Positions 39,120 through 51,100 are shown, counted from the stretch's first letter. The stretch is DNA of 64,000 bases from Manduca sexta (GCF_014839805.1 NC_051117.1:6510001-6574000); one strand, 5' to 3'. Made by a program: numbers and translations. The notes: generated from the letters alone by a model not told the origin.

Positions 39120-39327
39120 TGTAACCCCACTGCATCTGATGGTAAGTTGAGTCGGGTCACATAGAATGTCTACTGACGAGAGATGATTACCCCTCGTCAG
39201 TCGACACAATTATGCCGGCCTGATCCCGAACGCAACACACTTACATGGGCCACTATGGTAGGGTTAACACCTTGTGTACGGTGACCGCTGTCAGGGCGGA
39301 TATAAAATACATCCTACCACCAGCAAT
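39120..39327 (+). repeat. Family A repeat with an internal deletion
   Basis: TGATGGTAAGTTGAGTCGGG to CATCCTACCACCAGC. The GTTGGAACCGGATATACACA block between the GGCCGGCCT and CTGATCCCGA parts is missing. Confidence 0.78.
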
Positions 39328-39773
39328 CATTACAATTCAGAATGCGGATTGGTGTTTAAACACGGGACTAATATGAAACACTAGATTAATATAGACTTGT
39401 GTATTCTCAACCAAATACCAGAAAGAAGTCATTCTTATATATGGCCCTGTATAGATTATTGGTATTTCTGATGATTACTAATCAGGAAATCTTACTTATT
39501 TGCACATTTTTCTCCAATAAATCTTCCTAAAGTGCAATATACACATAACAGCAAACATAGTCGCGTAGTTCATAACACTCCAATCTCTATTCACCGTAAC
39601 AATAGAGGACAATTCTTTAGAATAACGCTATCATATTTTATTAAACCTCCAGTTTTCTCATAAATCGAAATAACTTAATCTTTCTTTATTTTTCGAATTA
39701 TTTATCGTAGTTTCTTTGTAAGAATACGAAATATAGTTCTTTATATTAAAAACCAAATGTTAAGTATAGTTCT

Positions 39774-40103
39774 TGGCGGTGATAGCCTAGTTGGTTGTAG
39801 AACGGACTGCCGAGACGAATGTCCGCAGCTTCAAATACAAGGCACACACCTCTGACTTTTCTAAAAAATTATGTGTATCTGCTTTGTAAATTATGGCTTG
39901 CTTTAACGGTGAAGGAAAACATCGTGAGGAAACCTGCATACCTGAGACGTTCTCTATAGGAATTTCTAGGGTGGGTGAAGTCTACCAATCCGCACTAGGC
40001 CAGCGTGGTGGACTAAAACCTAACCCCTTTCAGTAGTAGAGAAGGCCCGTGCCCAACACTGGGACAGTATATAATACAGGGCTGATATTATTATTATTAT
40101 TTA
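39774..40103 (+). repeat. Family E SINE, full length
   Basis: GGTGATAGCCTAGTTGGTTG (A-box), CGCAGCTTCAAATACAAGGC (weak B-box), GGAAACCTGCATACCTGAGA, CAATCCGCACTAGGCCAGCG and a TGATATTATTATTATTATTT tail. Confidence 0.75.
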
Positions 40104-40314
40104 TAAGTATGGGTTTTAAAACCATTTATTATTAACTGTATACTATCTAGATGTTATATTAAATATTCAAGTTTGTAAAGTTATTTAGATATTGAAAGAA
40201 GTACACATACCTTAGTAGTCTCAAAAAATACGACAGCTCATAAAGCTTCATTGGGATTGGGAGAGAGACAAGCATGTAGTTCAAGCGTGTCCCTCTCAAC
40301 CCATCACATTTAAA

Positions 40315-40487
40315 CATTCCGAGTCAGGAAAGTGAAGTAGGTTTTCCTACTTGGTATCTTGGAATTTATGCCCGAAATGGAGATAGGCTCACCCACTATC
40401 ACATCATAAGAAAGACATAGTAGAAAATGGGTGCACCAGATGCGCCTCTGCCTACCCCTTCGGGGAAAAAGGCTTGTGTGTATCATC
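40315..40487 (+). repeat. Family D SINE, head lost
   Basis: TTTATGCCCGAAATGGAGAT, AGGCTCACCCACTATCACAT and CCTACCCCTTCGGGGAAAA match the body and tail. Confidence 0.65.
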
Positions 40488-40668
40488 TTCTTTAACATTT
40501 GTAGTAATAAATAAAGAAATCAGCAAAACTCAAAGTAAACACGATGGTATGTTTTCGACTCCCATTCACAGGATTCGCCGTTCCGCACGCCACGCTCAAA
40601 TCTTCAGTCAAGGTCGAGTAAAGGTTTTTATTTAGAATTCCGTACATTTCTTTTGTGTTACATTATTT

Positions 40669-40920
40669 GATACTAGATTCTAGCGACAGTTTCTGTGTGA
40701 GGATCCTTTTTTTCTTCAAAGATAATGTATATTAATCCAAGACTTAGGTTATCATTTTTTGTTGTATTTGATACAAAATTTTGGTGATAGTTTAGTCCGT
40801 GCGAGGATCTTTTTTTTTTTCTATAAAATTCTAACGGTATTTTAAACCAGGACTTAGGTTATCTGTGTACCAGATTTATCCAAATAGGTTCAACGGTTTT
40901 TTGCTTCTCCAAATATCCAA
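40669..40920 (+). repeat. LINE-tail-like segment with a tandem duplication of about 100 bp
   Basis: Two consecutive units share TTTGATAC, GACAGTTT/GATAGTTT, GTGnGAGGATC, a T run and GACTTAGGTTATC. They end in GATTTATCCAAATAGGTTC, a common LINE 3' motif. Confidence 0.5.
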
Positions 40921-41224
40921 TTATCGTGGCAAACTTCCCCATTTATGCTATTAGTAGACATAAAGATTGTTCGTATATCAAATCTCACCGATATCTATCA
41001 ATATAACTAATAACAATAGCTTTGTTAGATCCAAAGATCTTCAGATAACTGCTGCAAACCATGTCATGGTCTCTGATTAATACTTTAGTTTATTGGCATG
41101 TGTTGGCATTTAATATTGCATTTGGCATGTCACTACCTCGCTAATAATATCTATTGCAACTAGAATACTTGTTATAAAATAACTAACCGCCATTTTCAAT
41201 AAACGCCAATAGTCTGTTTTGTTA

Positions 41225-41485
41225 GTGGTGGGATATATTTTATATCCGCCCGTATAGCGACCACCGTACACAAGATGTTAAACCCGTCATAGTGGCGCAA
41301 GTTAGTGTGTCGCGTTCCGGGATCAACCTGTGCTTATCCGGTTCCAACAGGCCGGCATAATTGTGTCGACTGTCGAGGGGTATGTCGACTGATGATTACT
41401 CCTCAGCAGTCGTCACAATTACGCCGGCCTGTTGGAACGGTGGTCGCTATCCGGGCGGATATAAAATATATTCTACCACTAGCAG
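41225..41485. repeat. Family A head-to-head inverted pair
   Basis: 41225-41381 reads in the minus sense of the family (GGATATATTTTATATCCGCC ... GGCCGGCATAATTGTGTCGA). From about 41382 to 41485 the plus sense follows (GTCGACTGATGATTACTCC ... CGGATATAAAATATATTC). The second half lacks the middle of the family, so the pair could fold into a hairpin with about 100 bp of stem. Confidence 0.8.
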
Positions 41486-41775
41486 ATCTTTGCATCAATC
41501 ATGTCATTTTGTAAAACAGTTTGATGGTATTGCGATTACCAGAGTGGTTAGACACCACGGAATTACGAAATCGAATGCACGCAAAAATATGTTCTGTTTG
41601 TAAGACATAGAAATTAAGTTGCCTTACTAAGAGAAACAATCTAATCAAATAGAAGCAATAGCGTTTAGAAAGAGCTTCTCTGTAGCGTTTACTTAAAGTA
41701 ACCACCAGTTACAATTAAACTTTTTTGTGTTTACATCTAGAAAGAACGCGTCATGTATATTGTCGCGAACAAACA

Positions 41776-42113
41776 GGGCCCTTATTCTGTATGATAGTGT
41801 AAACGCGTAACGCGGCCGTGTCATGTTATCTTCGAGAAATGTGTGTGGAATGGTATTCTGTAAGCCAAATTTCTATAGTACTAAACATGATGCGTTGTGT
41901 TACGTGCTTGTTACGCACTGTCAAAATAACGTGCGGGATAGAGAATAAGGCCCCAGTTGCAATTAAACTTTTTTGTGTTTATATCTAGAAATAACGCGTC
42001 ATGTTTAGGACTATAGAAATTTGGCTTACAGAATACCATTCCACGCACATTCCTCGAAGATAACATGACACGGCCGCGTTACGCGTTTACACTATCATAC
42101 AGAATAAGGGCCC
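41776..42113. mobile_element. Foldback element with 121-bp inverted arms
   Basis: The left arm 41776-41896 starts GGGCCCTTATTCTGTATGAT; the right arm 41993-42113 is its inverse and ends ATCATACAGAATAAGGGCCC. About 96 bp lie between. The arms contain AACGCGGCCGTGTCATGTTA-type sequence. No target duplication is obvious. The central part plus the start of the right arm (41953-42004) repeats 41703-41756 just outside the left arm. Confidence 0.8.
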
Positions 42114-42345
42114 TACTTGACAGTCCTTTGATAAACGTATTGAAATGCTATTTTTAAAAATGGTTCATTAAATTGTGTGTAGAAAAAAGTTTTGAATAAA
42201 TAACAAGTGCTCAAAAGAAATTTCTCATTTATTTTTTTGTCTTTTGTTTCTGCTTGACGTCAACCTAGTAAATTGTATGTTTAAATGAAAAATCCACTAC
42301 TTATTTTAATTGAGCAATTATATCGAACGCTTGATATCATTTATT

Positions 42346-42426
42346 GCTTCCGTGGTGTAGTTATATTACGGTATGTCCGCATAACTGTGGTCTTGGATTC
42401 GATCCCCAGTTCAAGCAGTGCCGTTG
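42346..42426 (+). repeat. Family D SINE, head only
   Basis: GTGGTGTAGTTATATTACGG (A-box region) and CTTGGATTCGATCCCCAG (B-box). The body is replaced by a family A copy starting at 42432. Confidence 0.6.
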
Positions 42427-42431
42427 GATTT

Positions 42432-42582
42432 ATCGCGTTCCGGGATGAGCCTGTGTATATCCAGTTCCAACAGGCCGGCATAATTGTGTGGACTGCCGAG
42501 GGGTAATCCATCTTTAGTCAGTCGACAGGAACTCCACTCCACTTACCATCAAGTGAAGTGGAGTAACTTAGCCGTGCACGTT
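42432..42582 (-). repeat. Family A repeat, truncated
   Basis: CGCGTTCCGGGATGAGCCTG through GGCCGGCATAATTGTGTGGA to CACTTACCATCAAGTGAAGT. The head with the near-palindrome is missing. Confidence 0.75.
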
Positions 42583-42900
42583 TTATTTCTTTTTTTATTG
42601 CTTTGTATGACGAGACGAGCTTGTTGTTTGCCTGATGGTAAGCGATACGACCGCCTATAAACAGTTGAAACACCATCCAATACCTTGAATTACAAATTAT
42701 TGTTTGGTATTCCACTGCGTTCGCCATCCCGAAACATGAGATGTTAAGTCTCATTATGTCCAGTAGTAACACTGGCTACAATGTCCTTCACACTGGAACA
42801 CAAAAGTGACTACACATTGTTGCTTGGCGGCAGAAATAGACATTGCGGTGGTACCTACCCAGGCAGACTCTCACATTTGAGAGACCTACCCCCATACAAA
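42583..42900 (+). repeat. Family B repeat, full length
   Basis: TTTTTTTATTGCTTTGTATG, CGAGACGAGC, TTGCCTGATGGTAAGCGATA, CCTTGAATTACAAATTATTG, TATGTCCAGTAGTAACACTG and CCTACCCAGGCAGACTCTCA. Five other clear copies occur in the window (one in reverse at 47925). Probably a LINE 3' untranslated region or derived SINE; no coding part. Confidence 0.75.
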
Positions 42901-43297
42901 ACTTATTAATTCTTTGAAGCAATTGATCACTTAACAACATCAAACTGTCACGAATTGATTTTCGCATCACGGAACCCTAGAATAAACACTATAATGGCCG
43001 TAGACTTTTTTAAAAACAGATGCTTTTGTATATATAGCCCAGATGTTTTCATGTTTTGTTGTAAATCACCTGGCATTATCTGAGAGGGCATTCCGACAGC
43101 TTTTAACAAGGCTAAAATTTATATACCTATTATTATGGTTAAAGTCATATTTTCTAATATACGGAACACTCGTTATAGGCGATTAATGGGAGGGTTCGAT
43201 TCTCCGAAATTTTAGTTTGCTAAACTTTTATTAAAATATACGAAAACTATTTTAGAATATGACGGAATTAAATTCTATAATAAACTGTATATTATCT

Positions 43298-43364
43298 AGC
43301 AACCCTTACTAGGCAATGTGGTTGACTAAGGTCTAAATCTTCTTAGTTGTACAGGAGGGCCGGT
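43298..43364 (+). repeat. Family E SINE, tail fragment
   Basis: ACCCTTACTAGGCAATGTGG and GACTAAGGTCTAAAT match family E. It is cut off by the family A copy at 43367. Confidence 0.5.
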
Positions 43365-43366
43365 AT

Positions 43367-43578
43367 GGTGGTAGGATATATTTTATATCCACCCCGATAG
43401 CGACCACCGTGCACAAGGTGTTAAAACCTGCCATAGTGACCCACATAATTGTGTCAGTTCCGGGATCAGCCTGTGTATATGCGGTTCGAACAGGTAATCA
43501 TCTCTTTTTAGTCGACATTCTATTGGACCCCACTCTGCGTACCATCAGGTGGAGGGGGGTCACTTTGCCATGCCAGCT
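43367..43578 (-). repeat. Family A repeat
   Basis: TGGTGGTAGGATATATTTTA to CCATCAGGTGGAGGGGGGTC. The GGCCGGCATAATTGTG core has been deleted. Confidence 0.76.
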
Positions 43579-43599
43579 TAAAAAAAAGGAGTGCCAAAT

Positions 43600-44070
43600 T
43601 ACTTTTAATGTCACATAATATTAACAACCACGAGAAAAACCTGCGTTCTGCCGGTAACCTTCTACTTCAATGTCCTTCTCATACTTCTGACTTCATCCAT
43701 TCTTCCTTCACTGTCCAATTATACTACTTTGGAATACGCTCCCCTCAGAAATCAGGACGTCCACTAACAGCTTCACTTTCAAATGTAAAGTTCAGATGCT
43801 CCTCGCCAATAGTGTAGATGATTCTCAAACATGAAAGTCTCTGGAAATTATTTCATTTTATATTAAGTATATATTTTATAGTATAAGTATACCTGTATTT
43901 AAGTAGAATGTTTGTTTTATATAATGTATGTATTGTCTTATGTATTTTTATATACCTACACCCACATTGTCTCATCTCTGCATCGCCCAAAGGTTGACTA
44001 TTAGAAAATGCCTCAGGCATTAAGTCCACCTGTATACATTTACTGTATATAAAGTTGAAATAAATAAATA
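43600..44070 (+). pseudogene. LINE 3' end: decayed ORF2 C-terminus plus 3' untranslated tail
   Basis: One frame gives HEKNLRSAGNLLL, CPSHTSDFIHSSFTVQ, then a frameshift near 43725 continues as LLWNTLPSEIRTS and FKCKVQMLL. The LWNxLPxxIR then F(K) pattern is the usual end of jockey/CR1-type LINE reverse-transcriptase proteins. After a stop, a 3' tail carries CATCTCTGCATCGCCCAAAG and GCATTAAGTCCACCTGTATA and ends AAATAAATAAATA. The frameshift means it is dead. Confidence 0.72.
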
Positions 44071-45595
44071 TTATTTTTTTTGACTGACCAAGTGTTCTTT
44101 AACCATTTTTCATTATTGTAAGTGTAGTAGCAGAAAATGTTAACAAAAACACCACAAGTCTCAGATAAAATCAAAATAATATAAGTATACCGAAATTAAA
44201 GTAGGGTTCTTCGAATGGCAACTTGTGATAACTTTGAAACTTTCTTACGTGAAAAACAAGGAAAAAAGTAAGCACCAACAAGAAAACGTAATCAGGAATA
44301 CAGAAGGAAGATAGGATATAACATCTGCGAACAAAAAGTTATTAGGTAGTATGTATAGATATACACATAGAATAGGTTATTCTGCCATGGGAAATTCAGA
44401 GATAGTAAGTCAGAAAAGGCGGTTCCGCCCTATTAAATGGTTAACTAGATTATCTTATCGTTCTTACTGCTGTTTATCAAACAATAAAATGCAGTTATAA
44501 TTTACCTAGATATTTCAATCCAAATCAGTAAGTGAATACCTGGCCGCCTTTGACTTACTAATCTCTTGCTTACCACGGTCGTACTGTTGACTAGATTATC
44601 CGCCTTCAACCATTTTATATAACAAAGTTCGTTTTTGTGTAGTGGGCCACAAAGCTCACAACGCGAAACGATTGACCTATTGAGATGTAAAAAAACGTAA
44701 AAAAAACAAAAAGGAACTGGTTTTCAGATTTTATTGCGGTTTCTAAAATTATAATTTTCTCCCGAAGTTTCGAAGAAGAAGCCTTTATGATTACGAGGCG
44801 GACCATGATCATGTGATGTCATTTTTGACTCAACCACTATAGTTTAAAATTATAGGAGGTGCTGTTGCCGGGCACATAGTCGATATTATATATGTCATGA
44901 CTAATGCCCAAGATAGTATGAATAGAAGAAAATTACACTTGCCCCATTTGACGTAACTTAATTTTCGCATTTGGTAACTCAATTACTAAATAGGATTTTT
45001 CCTACATTTTCCCTAATGTAGAACAACCATTTGGACCAATTTCTCTGGATTTATTCTGAATTGTTGGACAGCGAAATAGTCAGATCAGTCAGTTGGATAG
45101 TCGAGAACTATTTTATGAAGTAGGACATATGCTACTTTTTATCTATAGACAATTTTGTACAGCGGTACTTTTATTCTGGAAGCACTCCTTCACGAACAAA
45201 GCCGCGAGCAAAAGTTAGTTAAGACATATTTCTGATATGATACAAATTTAACAAAACATACATACTCGAAATATTAATATATATTCGAAATGAATCTATT
45301 TCATTGCACTGTCCAGAGTTAGTTTTATTTGTAGTGGTCCTACTCAAAGCCTAGAGAAATGACCTTGTGAAATACAAGAACCAATAATCAGATGAAACAG
45401 AATTTCCTTCCGCTATATCCTGTTACAGCAATTAGTATCCGCTTGATAAATAATTCGTTCTCAATTAGTGTAAACTTCTCGTTAGCTTTAAAGAATAGTT
45501 TGAATTTGATACTTAGTGATGTTATTGAAATATTACTTTTGTGTAGTTTGTTTATTTTAACAAACTTTTTTAAAACGGGTTCTGCGAACTAAGCT
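44071..45595. other. Upstream region, mostly unassigned
   Basis: 44735-44815 is family K (TTTTCTCCCGAAGTTTCGAA). 45120-45220 is a minus-strand family F head (AACTTTTGCTCGCGGCTTTG, GGAGTGCTTCCAGAATAAAA). The rest is AT-rich. Confidence 0.45.
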
Positions 45596-45820
45596 AACTG
45601 CACCTACTAGTAAGTGGAGTGGGGTCCAATAGAATGTCGATTGACTAGAGATGATTACCCCTCGGCAGTCGACACAATTATGCCGGCTTTTTGGAACCGG
45701 ATTTAAACAGGCTGATCCCAGAACGTGACACACTTACGTCAGCCACTATGGTGGGTTTTAACACCTTGTGTACGGTGGTCGTTATCCGGGCGGATATCAA
45801 ATATATCCTACAATCAGCAA
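45596..45820 (+). repeat. Family A repeat, near full length
   Basis: GTAAGTGGAGTGGGGTCCAA, TACCCCTCGGCAGTCGACAC and GGCGGATATCAAATATATCC. Confidence 0.8.
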
Positions 45821-47163
45821 ACTGACCTTATTGATATTATTACGTTCGAATCATAGCAAAACCATTCTTAATTCTATCACTAATAATAGTAAACAAGATC
45901 TTACTTCAGTCTTTGTAAATTTTCAACAATACACAACAGAAATGTCAAGCATTAATAACCGATTTCCGAAATTACAATTAAACGCAACAGTAAAGATCAG
46001 TTACTACAGCTTCCGAAAGTCTAGAAATTACTATAACATTGTTAAAATCACTCGCCATTTACAATCTGCCCGTGTTGTGCATATTAATAGCCTCTTATGA
46101 CGTTGATGTGCAGAACGGCCCATTGGAAAATTTATTTGTACTATAAATGTTTGGGCTAAGTCTGGTTAGGACCAAATTTTGCATAATATACAGCTATTTC
46201 AGAAGCAATTCATCATGTACCGACCCCAATACCGAGTTTCAGATGTTTATAAATTAAATTACTTGTACGGTTTTAGTACCACGAAAATAATAGAAATCCT
46301 ACAAATATTTTTGCTTACTGCTTTTTGTATTTAATTTTTCGGTATTTGGTTTAAAACGTCTCCTTGCGTTTGTATTTTTATTGCAATCCGAAAGACTTTT
46401 CTGCAATCAAATATACACAAAATAATGATTATGGTCATAATAAATGTTTGCATTGACTTTTTTACAAAATGACGCCAGTGTTAGATATTATTACTTCAAT
46501 CTTTTACATTTATTATTATTGTAGCTACTTTTTATTTCATGTCTCTAATATATTATGTACATTACAAGTGCACTAGTTATATTAGTGAATTTACTTATAA
46601 TGCAATGTTAGTTCTGTTAAAATTTTCTTATATGATGCGAAATCCAGTTTTTGAATATAAGCCCCCTCGATATTATTATATTAAATCATAAAATATTTAA
46701 ATTTTGAGTTAGGTCATTTAGTTGTAAGGGTGCGATATGTTATTTGCTGGATCCACAATAAGAGTAGATTAATTAAATTTAGAGATCGGTTGGTTGCCAT
46801 CTTTAAAAGAACAGAAAAACGTTTCATATAGATAGAAGATTAATATAAAAGATAAAATATTTTGCATAGTATTTGCTACGTTAATTAATTTCCGTTATTA
46901 TAACCCCGCTTCAAAATATTGTTATCAATTAGTTCATGAATTACACATTTCGTTTAGATAATAACTTAACTTTTTTCGGGCATAATAATACGTGTTAACA
47001 GCATGTCTTATGGATTGGTCCCCTTATATTTGATTTAACGAGCACTATTTACTCTGCTTCATAAAACAGACACCAAATATAATACTTATTTCAAGAGACG
47101 AACAAAAGAAACGAGACAATGAATTATGTTAGAATGTAGCAAGAAAATAAAACACGATTCCGT
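45821..47163. other. Upstream region, AT-rich, unassigned
   Basis: A plus-strand open stretch ending at 46100 starts in the family A copy and has no domain. No other signal. Confidence 0.45.
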
Positions 47164-47249
47164 GTCGTTTAATTGTGATTGGTCGAGAGACTAACACGTG
47201 ACTGACGCATCGGTCTCTCGACCAATCACAAACGTCAAAATTAAACGAC
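47164..47249. repeat. Short inverted repeat (hairpin)
   Basis: GTGATTGGTCGAGAGAC on the left is answered by GTCTCTCGACCAATCAC on the right, and GTCGTTTAAT by ATTAAACGAC. The right arm has a 9-base insertion. It encloses about 20 bases. Confidence 0.75.
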
Positions 47250-47357
47250 ATCGACTTACGAGTCGCGTATTTGGAATATTCTAAGGGAGCTGGCACTAAG
47301 AAAAAAAATATTTATTGTTGAAACGACTCCTACCCTAATAATTACTGTCTAACCGGA

Positions 47358-47480
47358 CTAAGAGAGTGAAAGAACAGGGAGTGCACCTGTATATTGCGCA
47401 CACTATTGCAATATAATATTTCCTACATGGCTGATCACCGTTGAAATTGGCCGCCGTGGCCGAAATTCAACTAGGAAGGA
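47358..47480 (+). repeat. Family J repeat
   Basis: GGGAGTGCACCTGTATATTG, CGCACACTATTGCA and GGCCGCCGTGGCCG. Confidence 0.6.
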
Positions 47481-47734
47481 ACCAATAATAATATTCCTAG
47501 TTATAACATTGATTCATCAGATTAACATCGTTAACGAATCATCTGACTTGACTAATGCAATGACATTAGTCATAAACGTTGACAAATAATTGAACTTTTC
47601 ACGCATGCTACTAAAATGCAGATGTCATCTCGATGCTTTGATCACGGCATTGCCAAGACTACTCGGAACAATTTATTTGTCATGCAAAAATTATAAAGAT
47701 CATTGTTTGGCTAATTCATGACCATTTTTTTTCG

Positions 47735-47858
47735 ATCTACCTCAAAAATAAAATATTCAAAAACTTTTTTGACAAGCTTACAATTGTGTAATTTTGGATG
47801 GTTAATTCTTAGAGTCGAATTGAAGATTCAGATCGGGAACGTTTATTGAAAACGGCTG
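47735..47858 (+). repeat. Family L AT-rich repeat, copy 4
   Basis: CTTTTTTGACAAGCTTACAA, GGTTAATTCTTAGAGTCGAA and TTGAAGATTCAGATCGGGAA. Confidence 0.55.
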
Positions 47859-47924
47859 TTAAGCGACATTGAGTTTTATACATATTTGGAATCAGGGCAT
47901 TTTTCTCCGCTTTTTTAACCTTTA

Positions 47925-48158
47925 AGTAGCAGTGTGTAGTCACTGTTGTGTTCCGGTTTGAAGGACAATGTAGCCAGTGGAACTACTGGACATAATAAGA
48001 CTTAACATCTGATGTCTCAGGATGGCAAGCGCAGTGGAATATCGAACATTACTTTGTAATTCAAGTTGTTGAATGGTGTTTTTACTGTCTATGAACGGTC
48101 ATATCGCTTACCATCAGGCAAACGACAAGATCGTCTCGTCATATAAAGCAAAAAAAAA
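47925..48158 (-). repeat. Family B repeat, reverse orientation
   Basis: GTGTTCCGGTTTGAAGGACA, GGACATAATAAGACTTAACA and CGCTTACCATCAGGCAAACG in inverse order to 42583-42900. Confidence 0.72.
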
Positions 48159-48454
48159 ATCCGACAGCGAGTAACACACGCATTTTTATTTTACTTAATT
48201 CCTAATCCGTAAAGCCTAAATTAAACCCTAAAGATTAAGTTTAGGAGCTCTAAATGATTTTAAGGAATTTATTGATTATAAATCGAGCACTCTAATAAGA
48301 GCAACTGACGACCGCCGGCGCATTGCTAACGATCAATCGGGACCGTTTCGTAACGATACACCGATGCAGCTGATTCTGTTTAGTGTTGTGCGGTATCATA
48401 TCCGCGGGTTAGCGGATAATCACAATGAATAACCCACATTTACAACCATTTTTA

Positions 48455-48575
48455 ATAAACGATCCCAATTTCAATCTTCAATCCGATTCTAAGGATAAAC
48501 CAATCAAAATAACTCATTTGTAAGCATGTCAAAAAACCTTTATTCTGATTGGTCCATTTTTGAGATAGATCTAAA
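48455..48575 (-). repeat. Family L AT-rich repeat, copy 5
   Basis: On the minus strand: AAAATGGACCAATCAGAATA, TTTTTGACATGCTTACAAAT, GAGTTATTTTGATTGG. Confidence 0.65.
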
Positions 48576-49227
48576 ATTGAATGGGATTCTTTTTTAAAAA
48601 TATCGGTAAGACGGATCAAGTACGTTTAACGTTTTAATGGCGAATACATGTTGACACCTAAAAGTTTTTGGACACATATTCAAAATATTATTAGCAGAAA
48701 TAATTGCGTACGTTAATTGCTAGCAATAAATACTCTTTTATAAAGACTTGTGACATATCCGATATTAAGTTTTGTATTACAAAAACATCTTGTTGGTCTA
48801 ATGGTGATTTACTGAGTTAGTAAAGCCGATAAGGTCCTAGATCCGTGTCCAGTTGTGTCATAACAGATGTTTTAAGTAAAAAATAAATATAAATGGAAAA
48901 CAATCGCTACTGAACAGAACTGCAAACATACTTTTAATTTACTTTCTGTAGTTAGATACTTAAGGAACTACTTAAAAAACAATGCTTAGAAGTTAAATAT
49001 GACCCACTAGAAACATTTTATGACAGGGGTCCCTGCAAATATCCAAGTGCCCTCCAATTGTGCCAAGGAGATATCCACTTGAAATAATTCACCTCTCACG
49101 ACCCTCGGGAGAGGGAGCTTTATTACACTGCTACCCTACTGCCGAAACAAAGAATAATAAAAGCCATTGGTTCGACCGGAGTGTGACAAATATTTGACTG
49201 ATTTGCAAATGCTTGATTTTTATTGAG
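48576..49227. other. Upstream region, unassigned
   Basis: 48795-48860 (GTTGGTCTAATGGTGATTTA ... GGTCCTAGATCC) faintly resembles a tRNA-like SINE head. Otherwise nothing. Confidence 0.35.
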
Positions 49228-49432
49228 ACTGGCTTTTGCTCGTAGTTCCGTTCGCGTGAAAAAGTATTTTTGGGATAAAAATCCCGCTTTCTATTTTCCC
49301 ATTTACTTTTAACAAGCAGTTTATAGCACTCGGGGTACTGTAGCATTCTATTAGTGAAAATTATATTCAATTTAGTAGTTCCTGAGATTGGCGCTTTCAA
49401 ACAAAATCTTCAGCTTTATATATTAGTATATA
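49228..49432 (+). repeat. Family F LINE 3' tail
   Basis: GGCTTTTGCTCGTAGTTCCG, GGGATAAAAATCCCGC, TTTAGTAGTTCCTGAGATTG and ATCTTCAGCTTTATATATTA. Confidence 0.65.
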
Positions 49433-50084
49433 TTTACGTTCTGTTAGATGTTCCAATATGCTGGGTATTTTAAAATAGAATATATTAACATGACATTAAT
49501 TTGATGAGTGAATAGGTTCTGGGTCCTTATAGAATGCTGTACTGTCCATGTTTGATACAACATACCAGTTTATTACTTTGTACGCAGTAATTACAAATTA
49601 ATTAAACAGTCTTTAGCTCCTCCAGTCCTTCTTAGAGGCAATACATCATCGGTGATGTCAAGATCGGTGTATTTGATAATGGATTCTAGACTCTTATAGA
49701 AGGTATGTAAGTCGTTAATCCTTTACACTCTGTATTAAAATTATCCACAGCTATAGCCTTTTGAAAAAGAAACACAGCATAGGAACAAGTGAGCCATGTA
49801 ATGGAAAATGATTGCCCATAAACCCTCACAATGAGAACAATTGTGCAACTGATCTTTGAAAATTGGAATCCATACTAATCTATACGGTTCTATTCTGTGT
49901 CGATACTAATAATAAAGATAAGTTTGCATGTTCTTATGCAGGGAATAATCTTTAAAACATTTGATATGATCATCAAATTTCATTAACTAATAGAAAGCCA
50001 TGTCGATAATGATATGGGCTAGTTTTATCCCGTAAATAAAGTTTAAGGAGATCGAAAGCGAAGCAACTTGTACATATAATAATA
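49433..50084. other. Upstream region, unassigned
   Basis: No gene or repeat match is seen. Confidence 0.45.
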
Positions 50085-50222
50085 TCAGCTCTGCATTATA
50101 TACTGTCCCACTGATGTGCACGGGCCTCCTCTGTGACTGAGAAGGACTCGGCCTTAGTCCAAAACGCTGGCCTAGTGCGGATTGATAGATTTCACACACC
50201 ATCAAAATTCCTACAACTAGTA
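50085..50222 (-). repeat. Family E SINE, tail half
   Basis: Inverse of the family E tail: AATATCAGCTCTGCATTATA, CTGTCCCACTGATGTGCACG, GGCCTAGTGCGGATTG. Confidence 0.65.
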
Positions 50223-51100
50223 GATAAATATGAGAAAAAAACGGCTTTTAAAAAGAATTATTAAGTTCTTAAACACTAACATTATTATTCCACACGACAT
50301 TAGTTAAATAAAACTTTAATCAAACCGTTCGAAGATTTAGAACGTCAAATAAAACTGAAGCAAAACAGACATTAATTCGACCTTCGGAATTACGGTAATG
50401 CCGACTTCTTTAGTGTAAGCAAACTGTTTTATGAGTACCATAATAGCTAAGTGCCGTTAGATAACAGAAGTTCGAGGGCAGACGCCGTCCAAAGGGTATA
50501 CTTTCAAGAATAATTAATAGTAATTATAGTAGTGTGGTATTGTGTGCATACTAAGTATGCTATGTTGATTCTTTCGGTGTCCTTGTCTTAAACTGTGAAT
50601 TACATATAAATTTTTTTCCAGAGAATTAATTGGCGTGACATTGTAGAAACTGTTTTACTAACTGAGTCTACTAATCTAATTTTAAGTCGTTTTTGAGCTA
50701 ATTTTTAAATCATCAGTGGAAATTTATATTTTGACTATAGAAAATATGTGAGAATTCAAAATTCACCCGGTAAAAGATGAGCCCTTACAAAAATAATAGA
50801 TTTAAGGTTATGAATGCAAGAGTATTTTGCTATCAGTTTGGTGAATAGCAGGATTGTGTTTAACCGAATTGATGCGACAATTTCAAACCAATGCTTTATT
50901 TTGCTGTTTCTCGTGATTGCAAGTTGCAGCGAAATTAATTCTCTTCAAAGGTCAACGCACGCACAGTTTTCCTCATAAAAGGTATTCATGTATACCATCT
51001 AGCAGTAGATCAATCTATATTTCGTTTCCCATCGACAATATACTTAAGCAAGGAACAATATGCATAAAGCATAATGTATGACTATACATAATGAATCATA
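50223..51100. other. Upstream region, unassigned
   Basis: AT-rich with no match. Confidence 0.45.
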
